From contig SCVA01000055.1 of the NCBI GenBank assembly GCA_004297005.1, positions 1 to 56,900 of the forward strand: a DNA stretch of 56,900 bases. Direction: 5' to 3'. Made by a program: the position numbers and the translations under genes. Below, one piece after another: positions 11,201 through 21,120 of the stretch (its first letter is position 1; the number at the start of each line of letters is the position of its first letter). This DNA is from Nevskiaceae bacterium. Lineage in GTDB: Bacteria > Pseudomonadota > Gammaproteobacteria > Nevskiales > Nevskiaceae. A model generated the notes under the pieces. That model saw nothing but the letters and a program-made list of their open reading frames with translations, made no database searches and was not told the DNA's origin.

Positions 11201-14200
11201 TCCAGGCGCTGGACCCGCAGGCGCAGCGCACCGCGGTGAAGGAGTTGCAGCTCAAGCGCTACCAGCGCAAGTACGTCAACGTGCTGGTGCGTAGGCCCAA
11301 TGGCAGCTACCAGTACGAGTCGCGGCAGAAGGATGTGCTGCTGTCGGCGCAGGCCTACGCGCTGCCGGCGGGTGGCGCCGAGCTGAAGCTGGAGGCCAGC
11401 GAGCCGGGCAGCTATTTCTATCTGCTGGTCGATGCCGAGGGCCAGAGCTACGCCAACATCCCCTACCGGGTCGCCGGCGCCGGCGATGTCAGCCGCAGCC
11501 TGGAGAAGAACGCCGAGTTGCAGATGGTGCTGTCGAAGAAGGACTACGCGCCCGGCGAGGAGATCGAGCTGAGCCTGGTCGCGCCCTATGTCGGCAGCGG
11601 CCTGATCACCATCGAGCGCGAGAAGGTGCTGAGCTGGCAGTGGTTCCAGGCCGAGACCACCGCCAGCGTGCAGCGCATCCGGGTGCCGGCCGATCTGATC
11701 GGCTCGGCCTATGTGCATGTGATCTTCCTGCGCGACCCCGGCAGTGCCGAGATCCACGCCTCGCCGATGAGCCACGGCGTGCAGCCGTTCTCGGTGTCCA
11801 TCGACGCGCGCCGCAACGGCCTGAGCCTGAAGGCGCCGGCCAAGCTCAAGCCGGGCGAGACCCTGCGCATGCAGCTGAGCGCCCAGCGCCCCGGCCGCGC
11901 GGTGGTCTATGCGGTGGACGAGGGCATCCTGCAGGTGGCGCGCTACCAGACGCCGCAGCCGCTGGAGTACTTCTTCCAGAAGCGCAGCCTGGATGTCGAC
12001 ACCTTGCAGATTCTCGATCTGGTGCTGCCCTCGTTCCGCGCGCTGATGCCGGGCGCGGCGCCCGGCGGCGACGCCGATGGCGCGCTCGGCAAGCATCTGA
12101 ATCCGTTCCGGCGCAAGACCGATCCGCCGGTGGCCTGGTGGAGCGGCATCGTCGCGGTCGGCCCTGAGCCACGCAGCCTGGAATGGACGGTGCCGGAGAG
12201 TTTCAACGGCAGCCTGCGGCTGATGGCGGTGGGCGTCGATGCCCAGGGCATGGGCCAGGCCGAAGCGCGGGCTACCGTGCGCGGTGACTTCACCCTGCTG
12301 CCCAATGCGCCGCTGGCGGTGGCGCCGGGTGACGAGTTCGAGGTCAGCACTGGCGTCGCCTTCAACGTCGAGGAGGCCAAGGGCGAAACCGCGGTGCAGG
12401 TGCAGTTGCAGCCTTCGGCCAATCTGGAAGTGCTGGGCGCGACGCAGCAGTCGCTGGGCATGAAGCCGCTCAGCGAGGCGGTGGTGCGCTACCGCCTGCG
12501 CGCCAAGGACGAACCCGGCCCGGCGGAGCTGCGCTTCAGCGTCAAGGGCGGCGCCTACAGCGCCAAGCTGGGCGCGACGCTGTCGGTGCGTCCGGCCACG
12601 CCCTACCGGGTGCAGCTCGATGCCGCCAGCGTGCCGGCGGGCAAGAGCGTCGAGCTGCCGCTCACTCGCAGCCTGTATCCGCAGCACCGCGAGCTGGAGG
12701 TGAGCGTTTCGCCGCTGCCTCTGGCGCTGGCGCACGGACTGGCCGCCTGGCTGGGCAACTACGCGCATGCCTGCACCGAGCAACTGGTGAGCATGGCGAT
12801 GCCGGCGCTGGTGCTGTCCGCGCGGCCGGAGTTCGGCGCGCTGAAGACCGCCAAGGGCGGCGATCTCGACGGCAGCTACGCCGAGCTGGCCAGCCGGCAG
12901 ACGCCGGACGGTGGCTACCGCCTGTGGCCGAACGGCGCCGAGGCGGAGTTCGTATCGGTCTACGTCCAGCACTTCCTGCTGGAGGCTGCCGAGCGCGGCC
13001 GCCCGGCGCCGGGCGAGCTGATCGAGGCCGGCAACCGCTACCTGCTGCGGCTGGCGCGCCGCGACGGCGACAACCTCGAACAGGAGCGCAACGCCGCCTA
13101 CGCGATCTACCTGCTGACGCGCCAGGGCCAGGTGATGAGCGCCGAGGCCGATGCCCTGCGCGGCCGCCTGGAGGCGAACTGGAAGAGCCGCTGGGAGAGC
13201 GACGCCACCGCCGCCTGGCTGGCCGCCGCCTACCAGCGCATGCAGCAGCAGGCATTGGCGGACAAGCTCATCGCCCGGGTCAAGCTCGGCCGCCAGGCCG
13301 GGCATTACTACGACCGCTATCACAGCGCGATGGCGACCGACGCCGAGCTGTTCTACGTGCTGGCCAAGCATTTCCCCAAGCGCCTCGCGGCCTATGGGCC
13401 GGAGTTCGTCGCCAATCTGGTCGCCGAGCTGCGCGACAACCGCTACCAGTCGCTGTCCGCCGCCACCAGCATCCTGGCGCTGGACGCCTACGCGCAGGCG
13501 GCGGAAGCCAGCGCCACCATGCCCAGCCTCAAGGCCCTGCTGAAAACCGGTGGCGAGCAGGCACTGAGCCTGCCGCCGGGGCTGTTCCCGCGACTGCCGG
13601 TCAGCGAGGCGACCAAGGCGCTGCGGGTGACCAGCCCGGGTCCGCTGCCGGCCTACGCGCTGCTGAGTCAGGCCGGTTTCGACCGCCAGCCGCCGCCGCC
13701 CGCCAGCCAGGGTATGGAGATCCTGCGCAGCTACACCGATCTCGCCGGCAAGCCGGTGAGCCAGGTGCGGCTGGGCGAGGAGATCGAGGTGCATCTGAAG
13801 TTCCGCAGCACCGAGCGCGACTGGCTCGGCGATGTCGCCCTGGTCGATCTGCTGCCGGGCGGCTTCGAGATCGTGCAGCCCAGCGGCGCGCCTGCCGAGC
13901 AGGTGATGCAGCAGGTGGTGCCGGAGGAGGCCTCAGAGGGCGAAGGCGAAAGCGAGGGCGGCGAGGACGCCGGCAATTTCGGCTGCGGCTGCAACTGGCT
14001 GAGCTGGCTCTCCGGGGCGCGGCCGACCTATGCCGACTACCGCGAGGATCGCGCCGTGCTCTACGTCGATTTCGGCAAGGACGTCAGCGAGCTCAAATAC
14101 CGGATCAAGGCCACCGCCGCCGGGCGCTTCCAGATTCCGCCGGCTTACGGCGAGGCGATGTACGAGCCCAGCATCTACGCGCGTGCCGCCGCCGGGCAGA

Positions 14201-14220
14201 TCGAGGTGATCCGGCCTTGA
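8248..14220 (+). CDS. yfhM: YfhM-type bacterial alpha-2-macroglobulin, membrane-anchored
   Basis: A very large (1990 aa) periplasmic protein that in E. coli and relatives traps foreign proteases: bait-region cleavage exposes a thioester that links covalently to the attacker. The thioester motif is intact as CTEQ at residues 1509-1512 (nt 12772-12783). Macroglobulin domains (for example FLFSDRGLYRPGERAELGV) precede it and an A2M receptor-like region follows. Unlike the E. coli lipoprotein, this one has no lipobox. It begins with about 65 residues that look amphipathic and a membrane segment (ALAVALLLLAAGLGGW), so it appears anchored by a transmembrane helix. Near the C-terminus an acidic Glu/Gly stretch precedes NFGCGCNW. 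ATG is preceded by GGGAG. pbpC follows after 22 bp, the canonical partner. Confidence 0.95.
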   Translation: MRVLTAVWTVVLGIFAGLRDFLGTVLGGFFGELAWQPPAWLQALLDALLPRLRAARDWLRAHPRESGLALAVALLLLAAGLGGWRWWQSRPQPQTLTFSVEAPALTCYACEAPNDAPKPLVLRFSASAAALDLVEKEIAPASDLIRMSPAQPGQWRWSDDKTLQFTPSQDWPVGAHYRVDFQRKGLIAAHLTLKDYGFEFDSKPFTVSIAEASFDQDPVNPANKTAILGLRFSHPVNPDSLQDRISLAYFDRLTDEKEVERERPLTTLNFDAKRLNAYVRTAALATPAKSGRLHFVVAPGIASSLPGPAAQAELAADVSVPGRYALQVGELATRIARDVDDNPVQLLTLSLSHSSTEAEVQSHVQAWLLPLRHPDAAKQKEWEKNFETFTGQPYPWGQENIGTTAPAGSEPLKLDHNPLETEHAQEHSFGHAAEPGRWLLVRVAAGMKSFGGYELEKSSQLALQVPDYPPELRVMGKGALLAMGGPKKLSVFSRDLPGLRVEVGRLLPRQLQHLVTQSGGELATPYWNNWQFDESNISERLEKVLTLPALPHGTPQYTALDLAPFLAEGQESKRGIFFLRVHGHDPVSHNDISVAGDEGSGEGYEARVTDTRLIVVTDLGLVLKRNKDGSREVFVQSILSGQPLAGVSVEVIGKNGEPVLSRDTDEQGHARLPDLRDYQRERQPVLLLARKGGDQSFLPLDGRVSSLDLSRFDVGGVSQATEPGALSAFLFSDRGLYRPGERAELGVIVRAADFDHPLPRTPLRYTITDPRGSVVLDQRRPLPEDGFDSLAYTSRPSSATGEYNLSVYLPQPRGQRLLGSFGFKVREFEPDRLKMRLDFEPARAQGWVSPEALAARVDLQNLFGTPAQSRRISAEMNLTPWLPAFAGFEDYRFNDPQAAREGFTEALADTQTDEQGQATLALDLKRFARATYRVHLTARGFEPDGGRGVTAEAAQIVSGLPYLIGWKADGDLDYVSQSVPRSVKLQALDPQAQRTAVKELQLKRYQRKYVNVLVRRPNGSYQYESRQKDVLLSAQAYALPAGGAELKLEASEPGSYFYLLVDAEGQSYANIPYRVAGAGDVSRSLEKNAELQMVLSKKDYAPGEEIELSLVAPYVGSGLITIEREKVLSWQWFQAETTASVQRIRVPADLIGSAYVHVIFLRDPGSAEIHASPMSHGVQPFSVSIDARRNGLSLKAPAKLKPGETLRMQLSAQRPGRAVVYAVDEGILQVARYQTPQPLEYFFQKRSLDVDTLQILDLVLPSFRALMPGAAPGGDADGALGKHLNPFRRKTDPPVAWWSGIVAVGPEPRSLEWTVPESFNGSLRLMAVGVDAQGMGQAEARATVRGDFTLLPNAPLAVAPGDEFEVSTGVAFNVEEAKGETAVQVQLQPSANLEVLGATQQSLGMKPLSEAVVRYRLRAKDEPGPAELRFSVKGGAYSAKLGATLSVRPATPYRVQLDAASVPAGKSVELPLTRSLYPQHRELEVSVSPLPLALAHGLAAWLGNYAHACTEQLVSMAMPALVLSARPEFGALKTAKGGDLDGSYAELASRQTPDGGYRLWPNGAEAEFVSVYVQHFLLEAAERGRPAPGELIEAGNRYLLRLARRDGDNLEQERNAAYAIYLLTRQGQVMSAEADALRGRLEANWKSRWESDATAAWLAAAYQRMQQQALADKLIARVKLGRQAGHYYDRYHSAMATDAELFYVLAKHFPKRLAAYGPEFVANLVAELRDNRYQSLSAATSILALDAYAQAAEASATMPSLKALLKTGGEQALSLPPGLFPRLPVSEATKALRVTSPGPLPAYALLSQAGFDRQPPPPASQGMEILRSYTDLAGKPVSQVRLGEEIEVHLKFRSTERDWLGDVALVDLLPGGFEIVQPSGAPAEQVMQQVVPEEASEGEGESEGGEDAGNFGCGCNWLSWLSGARPTYADYREDRAVLYVDFGKDVSELKYRIKATAAGRFQIPPAYGEAMYEPSIYARAAAGQIEVIRP

Positions 14221-14242
14221 GTCCGGCGGGGCAGGGCAGGCC

Positions 14243-16564
14243 TTGAGCCGCGCTCGCCTCGCGGCGCTGTCGCTGCTGGCGCTGGCGGCGCTGCTGCTGG
14301 CGCTGCGGTTGTGGCCACGGCCGCCGCTGGCGGCACGCATCCCGCTGTCGACCGCGGTGCTCGACAGCCGGGGCGAGTTGCTACGCCTGCGGCTGGCCAG
14401 CGATGGCCAGTTGCGGCTCTGGCAGCCGCTGTCGGAAATGCCGCCGGCGCTGATCGAAGCGGTGCTGCTGCACGAGGACCGCCACTTCTACTGGCATCCC
14501 GGCGTGAATCCGCCAGCGCTGCTGCGCGCGGCGCTGGTCACCGCCAGCGGCGGCGCGCGCCAGGGCGGCTCGACCCTGAGCATGCAGTTGGCGCGCCTGC
14601 TGGAGCGCCGCCACACCCGCAGTCTGGCCGGCAAGCTGGGCCAGATCGGCGCCGCGCTGTGGCTGGAGGCGCGCTATTCCAAGCGCGAGATTCTCGAGGC
14701 CTACCTCAACCTCGCGCCCTACGGCGGCAATGTGCAGGGCGTGGGCGCGGCCGCGCGGCTGTATTTCGGCAAGCGCCCGCGCGAACTCGATCTGGCGCAG
14801 ACGCTGGCGCTGGCGGTGCTGCCGCAGGCACCCAATGCGCGCGCGCCGGGCACTGGCGAAACCGCCAGCCTGCGCGCCGCCCGCCTGCGCCTGTACGCGC
14901 GCTGGCGGCAGGTGCATCCCGAGGCGGCCGAGCAGCGCGCGCTGATCGAGGCGCCGCTGCGCTTCCAGCGCCGGCCAGCGCCGTTCCGCGCGCCGCACTT
15001 CAGCGGCGCGCTGCTCGCCGAAGTCGGCGAGACGCCGCCGGCGGAGCTCAAGACCACGCTGGACCTGCGCCTGCAAAACCTGCTGGAGCAGCGCCTGCGC
15101 CAGCACCTGGCGCCGCTGGCGCGCCTGGGCATCGACAACGCCGCGGTGCTGCTGGTCGACAGCCGCGATCTCGGCGTGCGCGGCTGGATCGGCTCGGCCG
15201 ACTGGTTCAATGCCGGCATCCACGGCCAGGTCGATGGCGTCAGCGCCCGCCGCTCGCCGGGCTCCACGCTCAAGCCCTTGCTCTATGCGCTGGCGATGGA
15301 CCAGGGCCTGATCCATCCGCTCAGCGTGCTCAAGGACGCGCCGACCTATTTCGGCCCCTACGCGCCGGAGAACAACGACGGCGCCTTCCTCGGCCCGATC
15401 AGCGCCCACGACGCGCTGATCCGCTCGCGCAATGTGCCGGCGGTGCAGCTCTCAGCGCAGTTGCGCGAGCCCAGCCTGTATCGCTTCCTGAAGAACGCCG
15501 GGGTGGCGCTGCCGCGCAGCGAGCGCCACTACGGCCTGGCGCTGACCCTGGGCGGGGGCGAGGTGTCGATGGTCGAGCTGGCGCAGCTCTACGCCATGCT
15601 CGCCAACCGAGGTCTCTGGCGGCCGCTGCGCCGGCTCGCCGAGGAGCCACAGGTGCCGGGTGAGCGACTGCTGTCGGCCGACGCCAGTTTCATGGTGATG
15701 GACATCCTGCGCGACAACCCGCGCCCCGACGAGGCGGTGTGGCGGCCGGCGCGCAACCGGCTGACGCCGGCCTGGAAGACCGGCACCAGCTGGGGCTTCC
15801 GCGATGCCTGGACCGCCGGCGTGTTCGGCCCCTATGTGCTGGTGGTCTGGCTGGGCAATTTCGATGGCCGCAGCAATCCCGCCCTGGTCGGCATCCGCAG
15901 CGCCGCGCCCCTGTTCTTCGATCTCGCCGACGCCCTCCGCGTCGCCGAACCGGAGCTGGTCGAGCCGGCGTTTCCGCAGCCGCCACGGCTGGCGCGGGTG
16001 GAGGTCTGCACCGCCTCCGGCGACCTGCCCAATGCCGACTGCCCGCAGCGCAGCCAGACCTGGTACATCCCCGGCGTCTCGCCGATCCGCCTTAGCAACG
16101 TGCACCGGCGCCTGCGCGTCGATAGCCGCAGCGGCCGGTTGGCCTGCCCGGACACGCCGGCGAGCGTCGTCCGCGAAGAGGTCTACGAGTTCTGGCCCAG
16201 TGAGCTGATGCGGCTCTACGCGCAGGCCGGCATGCCGCGCCGCGCGCCGCCGCCGCCCGGCGACTGCGGCCTGCTGGCGACCACGCCGGCGGGCGAGGCG
16301 CCGAGCATCCGTTCGCCGCTGGCGGGTGTGGAATACGCGCTGCGCCCCGAGCAGCTGGGCCAGCAGGTGATCCCTCTGCTGGCCCACGCCGATGGCGCGG
16401 TGCGGACGCTCTACTGGTTTGTCGACGGCAGCTATCTGGGCAGCGCCGCCCCCGGCGTGGCCTATGCCTACCGGCCGACGCAGACCGGCCGTCACCAGCT
16501 CAGCGTCAGCGACGACGCCGGCCGCAGCAGCGCCCGCGAGCTGCGCTTGCGGCTCAGTGACTGA
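14243..16564 (+). CDS. pbpC: PbpC, penicillin-binding protein 1C (glycosyltransferase/transpeptidase)
   Basis: A bifunctional class A penicillin-binding protein of 773 aa with an N-terminal membrane anchor. The GT51 domain carries the catalytic Glu78 in HEDRHFYWHPG and the GGSTLSMQL block. The transpeptidase has Ser341-T-L-Lys344 (SPGSTLKP), the SRN triad (IRSRNVP) and Lys512-T-G (WKTGTSWG). A C-terminal BiPBP_C domain with three cysteines (VEVCTASGDLPNADC..) completes the PbpC architecture. It begins with TTG, for which no better in-frame alternative gives the anchor. Together with yfhM it forms the conserved pair thought to repair peptidoglycan where envelope breaches expose the cell to proteases. 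Its 3' end overlaps the convergent HD-GYP gene by 11 bp. Confidence 0.95.
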   Translation: MSRARLAALSLLALAALLLALRLWPRPPLAARIPLSTAVLDSRGELLRLRLASDGQLRLWQPLSEMPPALIEAVLLHEDRHFYWHPGVNPPALLRAALVTASGGARQGGSTLSMQLARLLERRHTRSLAGKLGQIGAALWLEARYSKREILEAYLNLAPYGGNVQGVGAAARLYFGKRPRELDLAQTLALAVLPQAPNARAPGTGETASLRAARLRLYARWRQVHPEAAEQRALIEAPLRFQRRPAPFRAPHFSGALLAEVGETPPAELKTTLDLRLQNLLEQRLRQHLAPLARLGIDNAAVLLVDSRDLGVRGWIGSADWFNAGIHGQVDGVSARRSPGSTLKPLLYALAMDQGLIHPLSVLKDAPTYFGPYAPENNDGAFLGPISAHDALIRSRNVPAVQLSAQLREPSLYRFLKNAGVALPRSERHYGLALTLGGGEVSMVELAQLYAMLANRGLWRPLRRLAEEPQVPGERLLSADASFMVMDILRDNPRPDEAVWRPARNRLTPAWKTGTSWGFRDAWTAGVFGPYVLVVWLGNFDGRSNPALVGIRSAAPLFFDLADALRVAEPELVEPAFPQPPRLARVEVCTASGDLPNADCPQRSQTWYIPGVSPIRLSNVHRRLRVDSRSGRLACPDTPASVVREEVYEFWPSELMRLYAQAGMPRRAPPPPGDCGLLATTPAGEAPSIRSPLAGVEYALRPEQLGQQVIPLLAHADGAVRTLYWFVDGSYLGSAAPGVAYAYRPTQTGRHQLSVSDDAGRSSARELRLRLSD

Positions 16565-18125
16565 TGGCGACTACATCCATCAGCCGGGTGCGGATTTCCA
16601 GAAAGGCGTCGATATTGGCGAGCAGCAGATCGACCAGCTTGGGGTCGAACTGCTTCCCCCGCTGCTCGCGGATCAGCACCAGGATGTCCTCCAGTGGCCA
16701 GGCGCTCTTGTAGCAGCGCTCGCTACCGAGCGCGTCGAAGACATCCGACAGGGCGCTGATGCGGCCGTAGAGGTGGATGTCCTCGCCACGCAGGCCGCCG
16801 GGATAGCCGCGGCCGTCCCAGCGCTCGTGGTGCTGCGCGGCGATGATCTTGGCGGCGCTGAACACCGGCAGATCCTGGCTGCTGAACATGCGGCCACCGA
16901 TCTCGGCGTGCGTGCGCATCACCTTGGATTCGTCCTCGGTGTGGCCGCCGGGTTTCTTCAGGATGGCGTCGGGGATGGCGATCTTGCCGACGTCGTGCAG
17001 CGGCGCCGCCAGCAGCAGCACTTCGGCTTCGTCCTCGCGCAGGCCGCTGAGCTGGCCGAGCAGGCGCGAGTATTCGCCGACCCGGCGGGCGTGGTTGCCG
17101 GTCTCCTGCGAGCGGATCTCCACCGCCTCGCTGAGCATGTAGATCAGCTCGCGCTGGGTGCGGCCGAGCTGCTGGTGCAGCAGGGCATTGTCCAGCGACA
17201 GCGTGGCGTTGCGGCAGTACACGTCGAGGATGTGCGCCTCGGGCGTTTGCAGCGGCGTGTCGCTCTCCAGATACAGCGTGAGCTGCTGGCGCTGCTGGCC
17301 GACGAGTCTGGCGATGAAGCTGTGGGCGTCGGCGTGCCAACTGCCATTGCGGGGGATCTGGTACTGGCGGGCATCGAGCTGCGGCAGCGCCCCCCGCGCC
17401 AGCACTTGGCCGCCCAGCTCAAGGTGGCGGCCACTGCCGGCCAGCACCTTGGCGACGCCGTCCTTGCCCTGTTCCACCAGCAGGCCGCCATAGCCGGGTG
17501 GCCGCTGGCTGTGATCGACACCGAGCAGATTGCCGAGCAGCTGCAGGAGGCCATGCCCCAGGCGGTCGGGCTGCTTGCGGCGGAAGACGGTGACCCCGGC
17601 ATCGACCAGCCGCTCCATCTCGCGACGGCTGCGGTCCAGGCGCAGGATGTCGCGGTACTGACCCAGCGCGGTGTAGACCAGGGTGAACAGCTTCTTGGCG
17701 GTGAGCTCGGTCTTTTCCTTGTAGTCGTTGATGTCGTAGCGCATTACCACCTCGCGCTCCGGCGCTTGGCCCGGCTGGCCGGTGCGCAGCACGATGCGGA
17801 TCATGCGGTTGTGCAGGCGGTTGCGGATGGCATCGACGGCGTCGAGTCCGGCGGTCTCGCGCTCCATCACCACATCGAGCAGCAGCAGGGCAATGTCCGG
17901 TGTCTGCTCGACCTGCTCCACCGCCTCGCGGCCAGAGCCGGCGTGCAGGAACTGCAGCGGCTGGCCGTTGAAGCGCAGGCCGTCGAGAGCCAGCTTGGTG
18001 ACCTCGTGCACCTCCGGATCATCGTCGGCGATCAGGATCTTCCAGTACTCGCCCGACTCCTCGCTGGCCGCCGGGCCTTCGGGCGCGAACAGCAGTTCGT
18101 CGTCCTCGCCGCTGACTTCGCTCAT
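16554..18125 (-). CDS. Response regulator with DUF3369 and HD-GYP c-di-GMP phosphodiesterase domains
   Basis: 523 aa. Receiver domain (residues about 28-150) has the acidic cluster ADDD and phospho-acceptor Asp84 in LLLDVVM. A DUF3369 linker domain follows (about 160-320). The HD-GYP domain (about 325-523) is complete: LHDVGK with the HD pair at 377-378 and HHERWDGRGYPGG at 432-444, the signature of enzymes that hydrolyse cyclic di-GMP to GMP. Start is the ATG at 18125, which overlaps the kinase stop (ATGA), so the two are translationally coupled and surely act as a pair. Expected output is lowered c-di-GMP on activation, affecting biofilm, motility or virulence. Sensor input and target behaviour are unknown. 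Confidence 0.94.
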   Translation of the reverse strand: MSEVSGEDDELLFAPEGPAASEESGEYWKILIADDDPEVHEVTKLALDGLRFNGQPLQFLHAGSGREAVEQVEQTPDIALLLLDVVMERETAGLDAVDAIRNRLHNRMIRIVLRTGQPGQAPEREVVMRYDINDYKEKTELTAKKLFTLVYTALGQYRDILRLDRSRREMERLVDAGVTVFRRKQPDRLGHGLLQLLGNLLGVDHSQRPPGYGGLLVEQGKDGVAKVLAGSGRHLELGGQVLARGALPQLDARQYQIPRNGSWHADAHSFIARLVGQQRQQLTLYLESDTPLQTPEAHILDVYCRNATLSLDNALLHQQLGRTQRELIYMLSEAVEIRSQETGNHARRVGEYSRLLGQLSGLREDEAEVLLLAAPLHDVGKIAIPDAILKKPGGHTEDESKVMRTHAEIGGRMFSSQDLPVFSAAKIIAAQHHERWDGRGYPGGLRGEDIHLYGRISALSDVFDALGSERCYKSAWPLEDILVLIREQRGKQFDPKLVDLLLANIDAFLEIRTRLMDVVAISH

Positions 18126-19657
18126 GCGTGCTCTCCAGGGTGCTTGTCGGTGTCGCCGCCGGCTGGGATTTCCAGCGGCAGGTCCAGATGGAATTCGGTG
18201 CCCTGACCGGGCGTCGAGCGGGCTTCGATGCTGCCCTGCAATTGCTGATGCACCAGGCCGAAGACGATGTGCAGGCCCAGCCCGGTGCCACCGGCGCCGC
18301 GCTTGGTGGTGAAGAAGGGGTCGAAGATCTGCGGCAGGATCTCGGCAGGTATGCCGCAGCCATCGTCGCGATAGACCAGCTTCAGGCGCTGGCCCTGCTT
18401 GCGCGCCTCGATGTCGATATGTCCGGCCTCGTCCTCGCCATAGGCATGGCTCAGCGAGTTGAGCACCAGGTTGGTGATGATCTGCGAGATGGCGCCGGGC
18501 AGGGTGTCGATCTCCAGCGTCGGATCGCAGTCGATGCGGATCTGGTGCGCGGTCTTCTTCAGCTGCGGGCTCAAGCTGGTGATGATTTCTTCCAGATACT
18601 CGCGGAAGTGCAGGCGGCGGCGTTCCTCGCTGGTCTGGTCCACCGCCACCCGCTTGAAGCTCTGGATCAGATCGGCGGCGCGCCGGGCATTGCCCAGCAC
18701 CAGCTTGGCGCTCTGCTGGAAGGTCTGCACGAAGCTGCTCAACTGCGAGCGCTTGAGGCTGTTGTCGGCTACCGCCGCCTCCAGCCGCAGCGCCTCGTCG
18801 TGCAGGTGCGAGGCGGCGGTAAGGGTGATGCCGATGGGCGTGTTGATCTCGTGAGCGACGCCGGCCACCAGGCCACCCAGCGAGGCCAGGCGCTCGGCCC
18901 GCACCAGCTCGCGCTGGGTCTGCTGCAACTGCTCCAGAGCCTGGCGGGTGGCTTCCACCTGGGCGCGCAGCGAGTCGTTGAGCTGGTGCAGTGCCTGCTC
19001 GAACTGCTTGCGCTCGGAGATGTCGCGGATCACCGCCGCACCGTGGCGGCGGCCTTCGAGGTCGAGCACGCCGATCGACACCTCCACCGCCAGCTCGCTG
19101 CCGTCCGCACGCAGTGCCAGGCGCTCGCGCACCCTGCGGCCCTCGGGGCCGGCGTCGAGGCGGTCGAGCTGGCCCAGGTCGCTGTCGCCTTCGGCGCGCG
19201 CCGGCAGCAGCTCGGCGATGGGATGGCCCAGCACCTCGGCGGCGCTGCGGCCGAACATGCGTTCGGCGCCGGCATTGAAGGTCTGGATCAAGCCGCCAGC
19301 GCCGAAAGTCAGGATCGCGTCGGGCACCGTGCCCTGCAGCAGCAGGCCGCGGATCTGGTCGTTGCCGGGGCTGGCGCTGCCGGTGGGCGATGTGCCGCTG
19401 GTGACGGCCGGTTGGCCGGATTCGGCGGCGAGCTCGGTCCAGCGGTCGAAGATGTCGAGACTGAGGCGTTCCAGCAGATGCTCGGTCTGCTCGCGCTTGG
19501 CCTGCTCGCGGGCCAGGCGCTCGGCGCGCAACTGCTCTTCGTCGAAATTGAGCAGCGGCAGGGGCTCGGGCTCGAACGGCTCGGGCGAGTCTGCGGGCGC
19601 GGCCACGGCAGCCTCGAGGGCCTTCAACGCTCTCAGGCGATCCGTCTTGACGACCAC
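18122..19657 (-). CDS. Soluble PAS-domain sensor histidine kinase
   Basis: 511 aa, no transmembrane segment, so cytoplasmic sensing. An N-terminal charged helical region (1-100) precedes a PAS domain (about 105-215, [21 protein letters not shown]..) with a PAC end (VIRDISERK). A coiled coil then leads into a HisKA-like dimerisation domain with His269 in [11 protein letters not shown], and an HATPase domain with N-box [13 protein letters not shown]1 DDGCGIP and G2 GTGLGL. The GTG start is supported by a strong GGAGGT ribosome-binding site about 5 bases upstream. It is coupled by a 4-bp overlap to the HD-GYP regulator, its evident phosphorylation partner. Ligand or cofactor of the PAS domain is not evident. 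Confidence 0.93.
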   Translation of the reverse strand: MVVKTDRLRALKALEAAVAAPADSPEPFEPEPLPLLNFDEEQLRAERLAREQAKREQTEHLLERLSLDIFDRWTELAAESGQPAVTSGTSPTGSASPGNDQIRGLLLQGTVPDAILTFGAGGLIQTFNAGAERMFGRSAAEVLGHPIAELLPARAEGDSDLGQLDRLDAGPEGRRVRERLALRADGSELAVEVSIGVLDLEGRRHGAAVIRDISERKQFEQALHQLNDSLRAQVEATRQALEQLQQTQRELVRAERLASLGGLVAGVAHEINTPIGITLTAASHLHDEALRLEAAVADNSLKRSQLSSFVQTFQQSAKLVLGNARRAADLIQSFKRVAVDQTSEERRRLHFREYLEEIITSLSPQLKKTAHQIRIDCDPTLEIDTLPGAISQIITNLVLNSLSHAYGEDEAGHIDIEARKQGQRLKLVYRDDGCGIPAEILPQIFDPFFTTKRGAGGTGLGLHIVFGLVHQQLQGSIEARSTPGQGTEFHLDLPLEIPAGGDTDKHPGEHA

Positions 19658-19785
19658 CCCGCACCTCCGCTGGCTGCTCAGCCGGCTCCAAGCCGTGAGC
19701 GATGCTAGCCCGAACCCGTGGCCAGGCGGATCGGCGGGATCAGTGGCCGGCGGTGGCCGACCGGCGTCGGACTGCGGGACAGGTC

Positions 19786-21120
19786 CTAGTCGAGCACTTC
19801 GGCGTTGAGGTCGTGGGCGTCGGCCTGCACCACCTCGGCGCGGACGATCTGGCCCGGCTTCAGCGCGCTCTCGGAGGAGAGGTAGACCTTGCCGTCGATT
19901 TCCGGCGCGTCGGCCCAGGAGCGGCCGGTGACGATGCCTTCCTCGTCGATCTCGTCGACCATCACCTCGATGACGCTGCCGATCTTCTTCTTGAGCTTGG
20001 CCTTGCTGATGCGCGCCTGGGTCTGCATGAACTTCTTCAGCCGCGCTTGGGCGACCTCTTCCGGCACCGCGTTCGGCAGCAGATTGGCGGTGGCGCCTTC
20101 CACCGGCGAGTAGACGAAGCAGCCGGCGCGGTCGATCTTGGCTTCCTTGAGCCAGCTCAGCAGCTCCTCGAACTCCGCATCGGTCTCACCCGGGAAGCCG
20201 ACGATGAAGGTGCTGCGGATGGTGATGTCCGGGCAGATCTTCCGCCAGGCTTCCAGCCGCCGCAGGGTGTTTTCGGCGAAGGCCGGGCGCTTCATGCGCT
20301 TCAACACCGTCGGCGAGCCGTGCTGGAAGGGGATGTCGAGGTAGGGGAGGATCTTTCGCTCCGCCATCAGCGGAATGATCTCGTCGACATGCGGGTAGGG
20401 GTAGACGTAGTGCAGGCGCACCCAGATGCCCAGCTCGGAGAGGCCCTTGCAGAGATCAAGCATCGAGCTCTGGTATTCCTGCTCGCGCCAGACGCCGCCG
20501 GCGTACTTGAGGTCGGCGCCGTAGGCGCTGGTGTCCTGCGAGATCACCAGCAGTTCCTTGACCCCGGCCTTGGCCAGGCGCTCGGCCTCGCGCAGCACCT
20601 CGTCCACCTTGCGCGAGGCGAGCTTGCCGCGCATCGAGGGGATGATGCAGAAGCTGCACTTGTGATTGCAGCCCTCGGAAATCTTCAGATAGGCGTAGTG
20701 CTTGGGCGTGAGCTTGATGCCTGGCGCCGGCAGCAGGTCGAAGCGGGGATCGTGCTTGGGCGGCACCGCCTTGTGCACGGCGGTCATCACCGAGGCGTAG
20801 TCCTGCGGGCCGCTGATCGACAGCACGTCGGGGAACTGTTCGAGGATGGTTTCCTTCTTCGCGCCCAGGCAGCCGGTGACGATCACCTTGCCGTTTTCGG
20901 CCATGGCCTCGCCGATGGCGTCCAGAGATTCCTGCACGGCCGAGTCGATGAATCCGCAGGTATTGACGATCACCACGTCGGCGGCGTCGTAGCTGGGCGA
21001 GGTGACATAACCCTCGGCGCGCAACTGGGTGAGGATGCGCTCGGAGTCGACCAGGGCTTTCGGGCAGCCCAGGGAAACGATGCCGACTTTCGGCGAGGCG
21101 GAGGCGCGGGCGGAGGACAT
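19786..21120 (-). CDS. rimO: RimO, ribosomal protein S12 methylthiotransferase
   Basis: A radical-SAM enzyme that adds a methylthio group to the beta-carbon of an aspartate in ribosomal protein S12. The MTTase N-domain has three cluster cysteines ([31 protein letters not shown]). The radical-SAM triad is in [18 protein letters not shown] (CxxxCxxC). A TRAM domain ends the protein ([16 protein letters not shown].., [14 protein letters not shown]). The PKALVDSE version of the N motif separates RimO from MiaB. The start at 21120 (444 aa) is chosen because the sequence upstream is low-complexity and unlike the family. Confidence 0.96.
   Translation of the reverse strand: MSSARASASPKVGIVSLGCPKALVDSERILTQLRAEGYVTSPSYDAADVVIVNTCGFIDSAVQESLDAIGEAMAENGKVIVTGCLGAKKETILEQFPDVLSISGPQDYASVMTAVHKAVPPKHDPRFDLLPAPGIKLTPKHYAYLKISEGCNHKCSFCIIPSMRGKLASRKVDEVLREAERLAKAGVKELLVISQDTSAYGADLKYAGGVWREQEYQSSMLDLCKGLSELGIWVRLHYVYPYPHVDEIIPLMAERKILPYLDIPFQHGSPTVLKRMKRPAFAENTLRRLEAWRKICPDITIRSTFIVGFPGETDAEFEELLSWLKEAKIDRAGCFVYSPVEGATANLLPNAVPEEVAQARLKKFMQTQARISKAKLKKKIGSVIEVMVDEIDEEGIVTGRSWADAPEIDGKVYLSSESALKPGQIVRAEVVQADAHDLNAEVLD

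Noticed and set aside
9301..13794. Minus-strand open frame of about 1500 codons opposite yfhM
   Set aside because: It is rich in Arg, Gln, Ala, His and Leu with no family motif, and lies antisense to a gene with an intact thioester and macroglobulin domains. Long antisense frames are a by-product of 70% G+C codon usage.
16554..19691. One long minus-strand frame spanning histidine kinase and HD-GYP regulator as a hybrid protein
   Set aside because: The upstream half is the wrong frame for the kinase; kinase motifs are found in another frame ending with an ATGA overlap. Two separate coupled genes explain the sequence.
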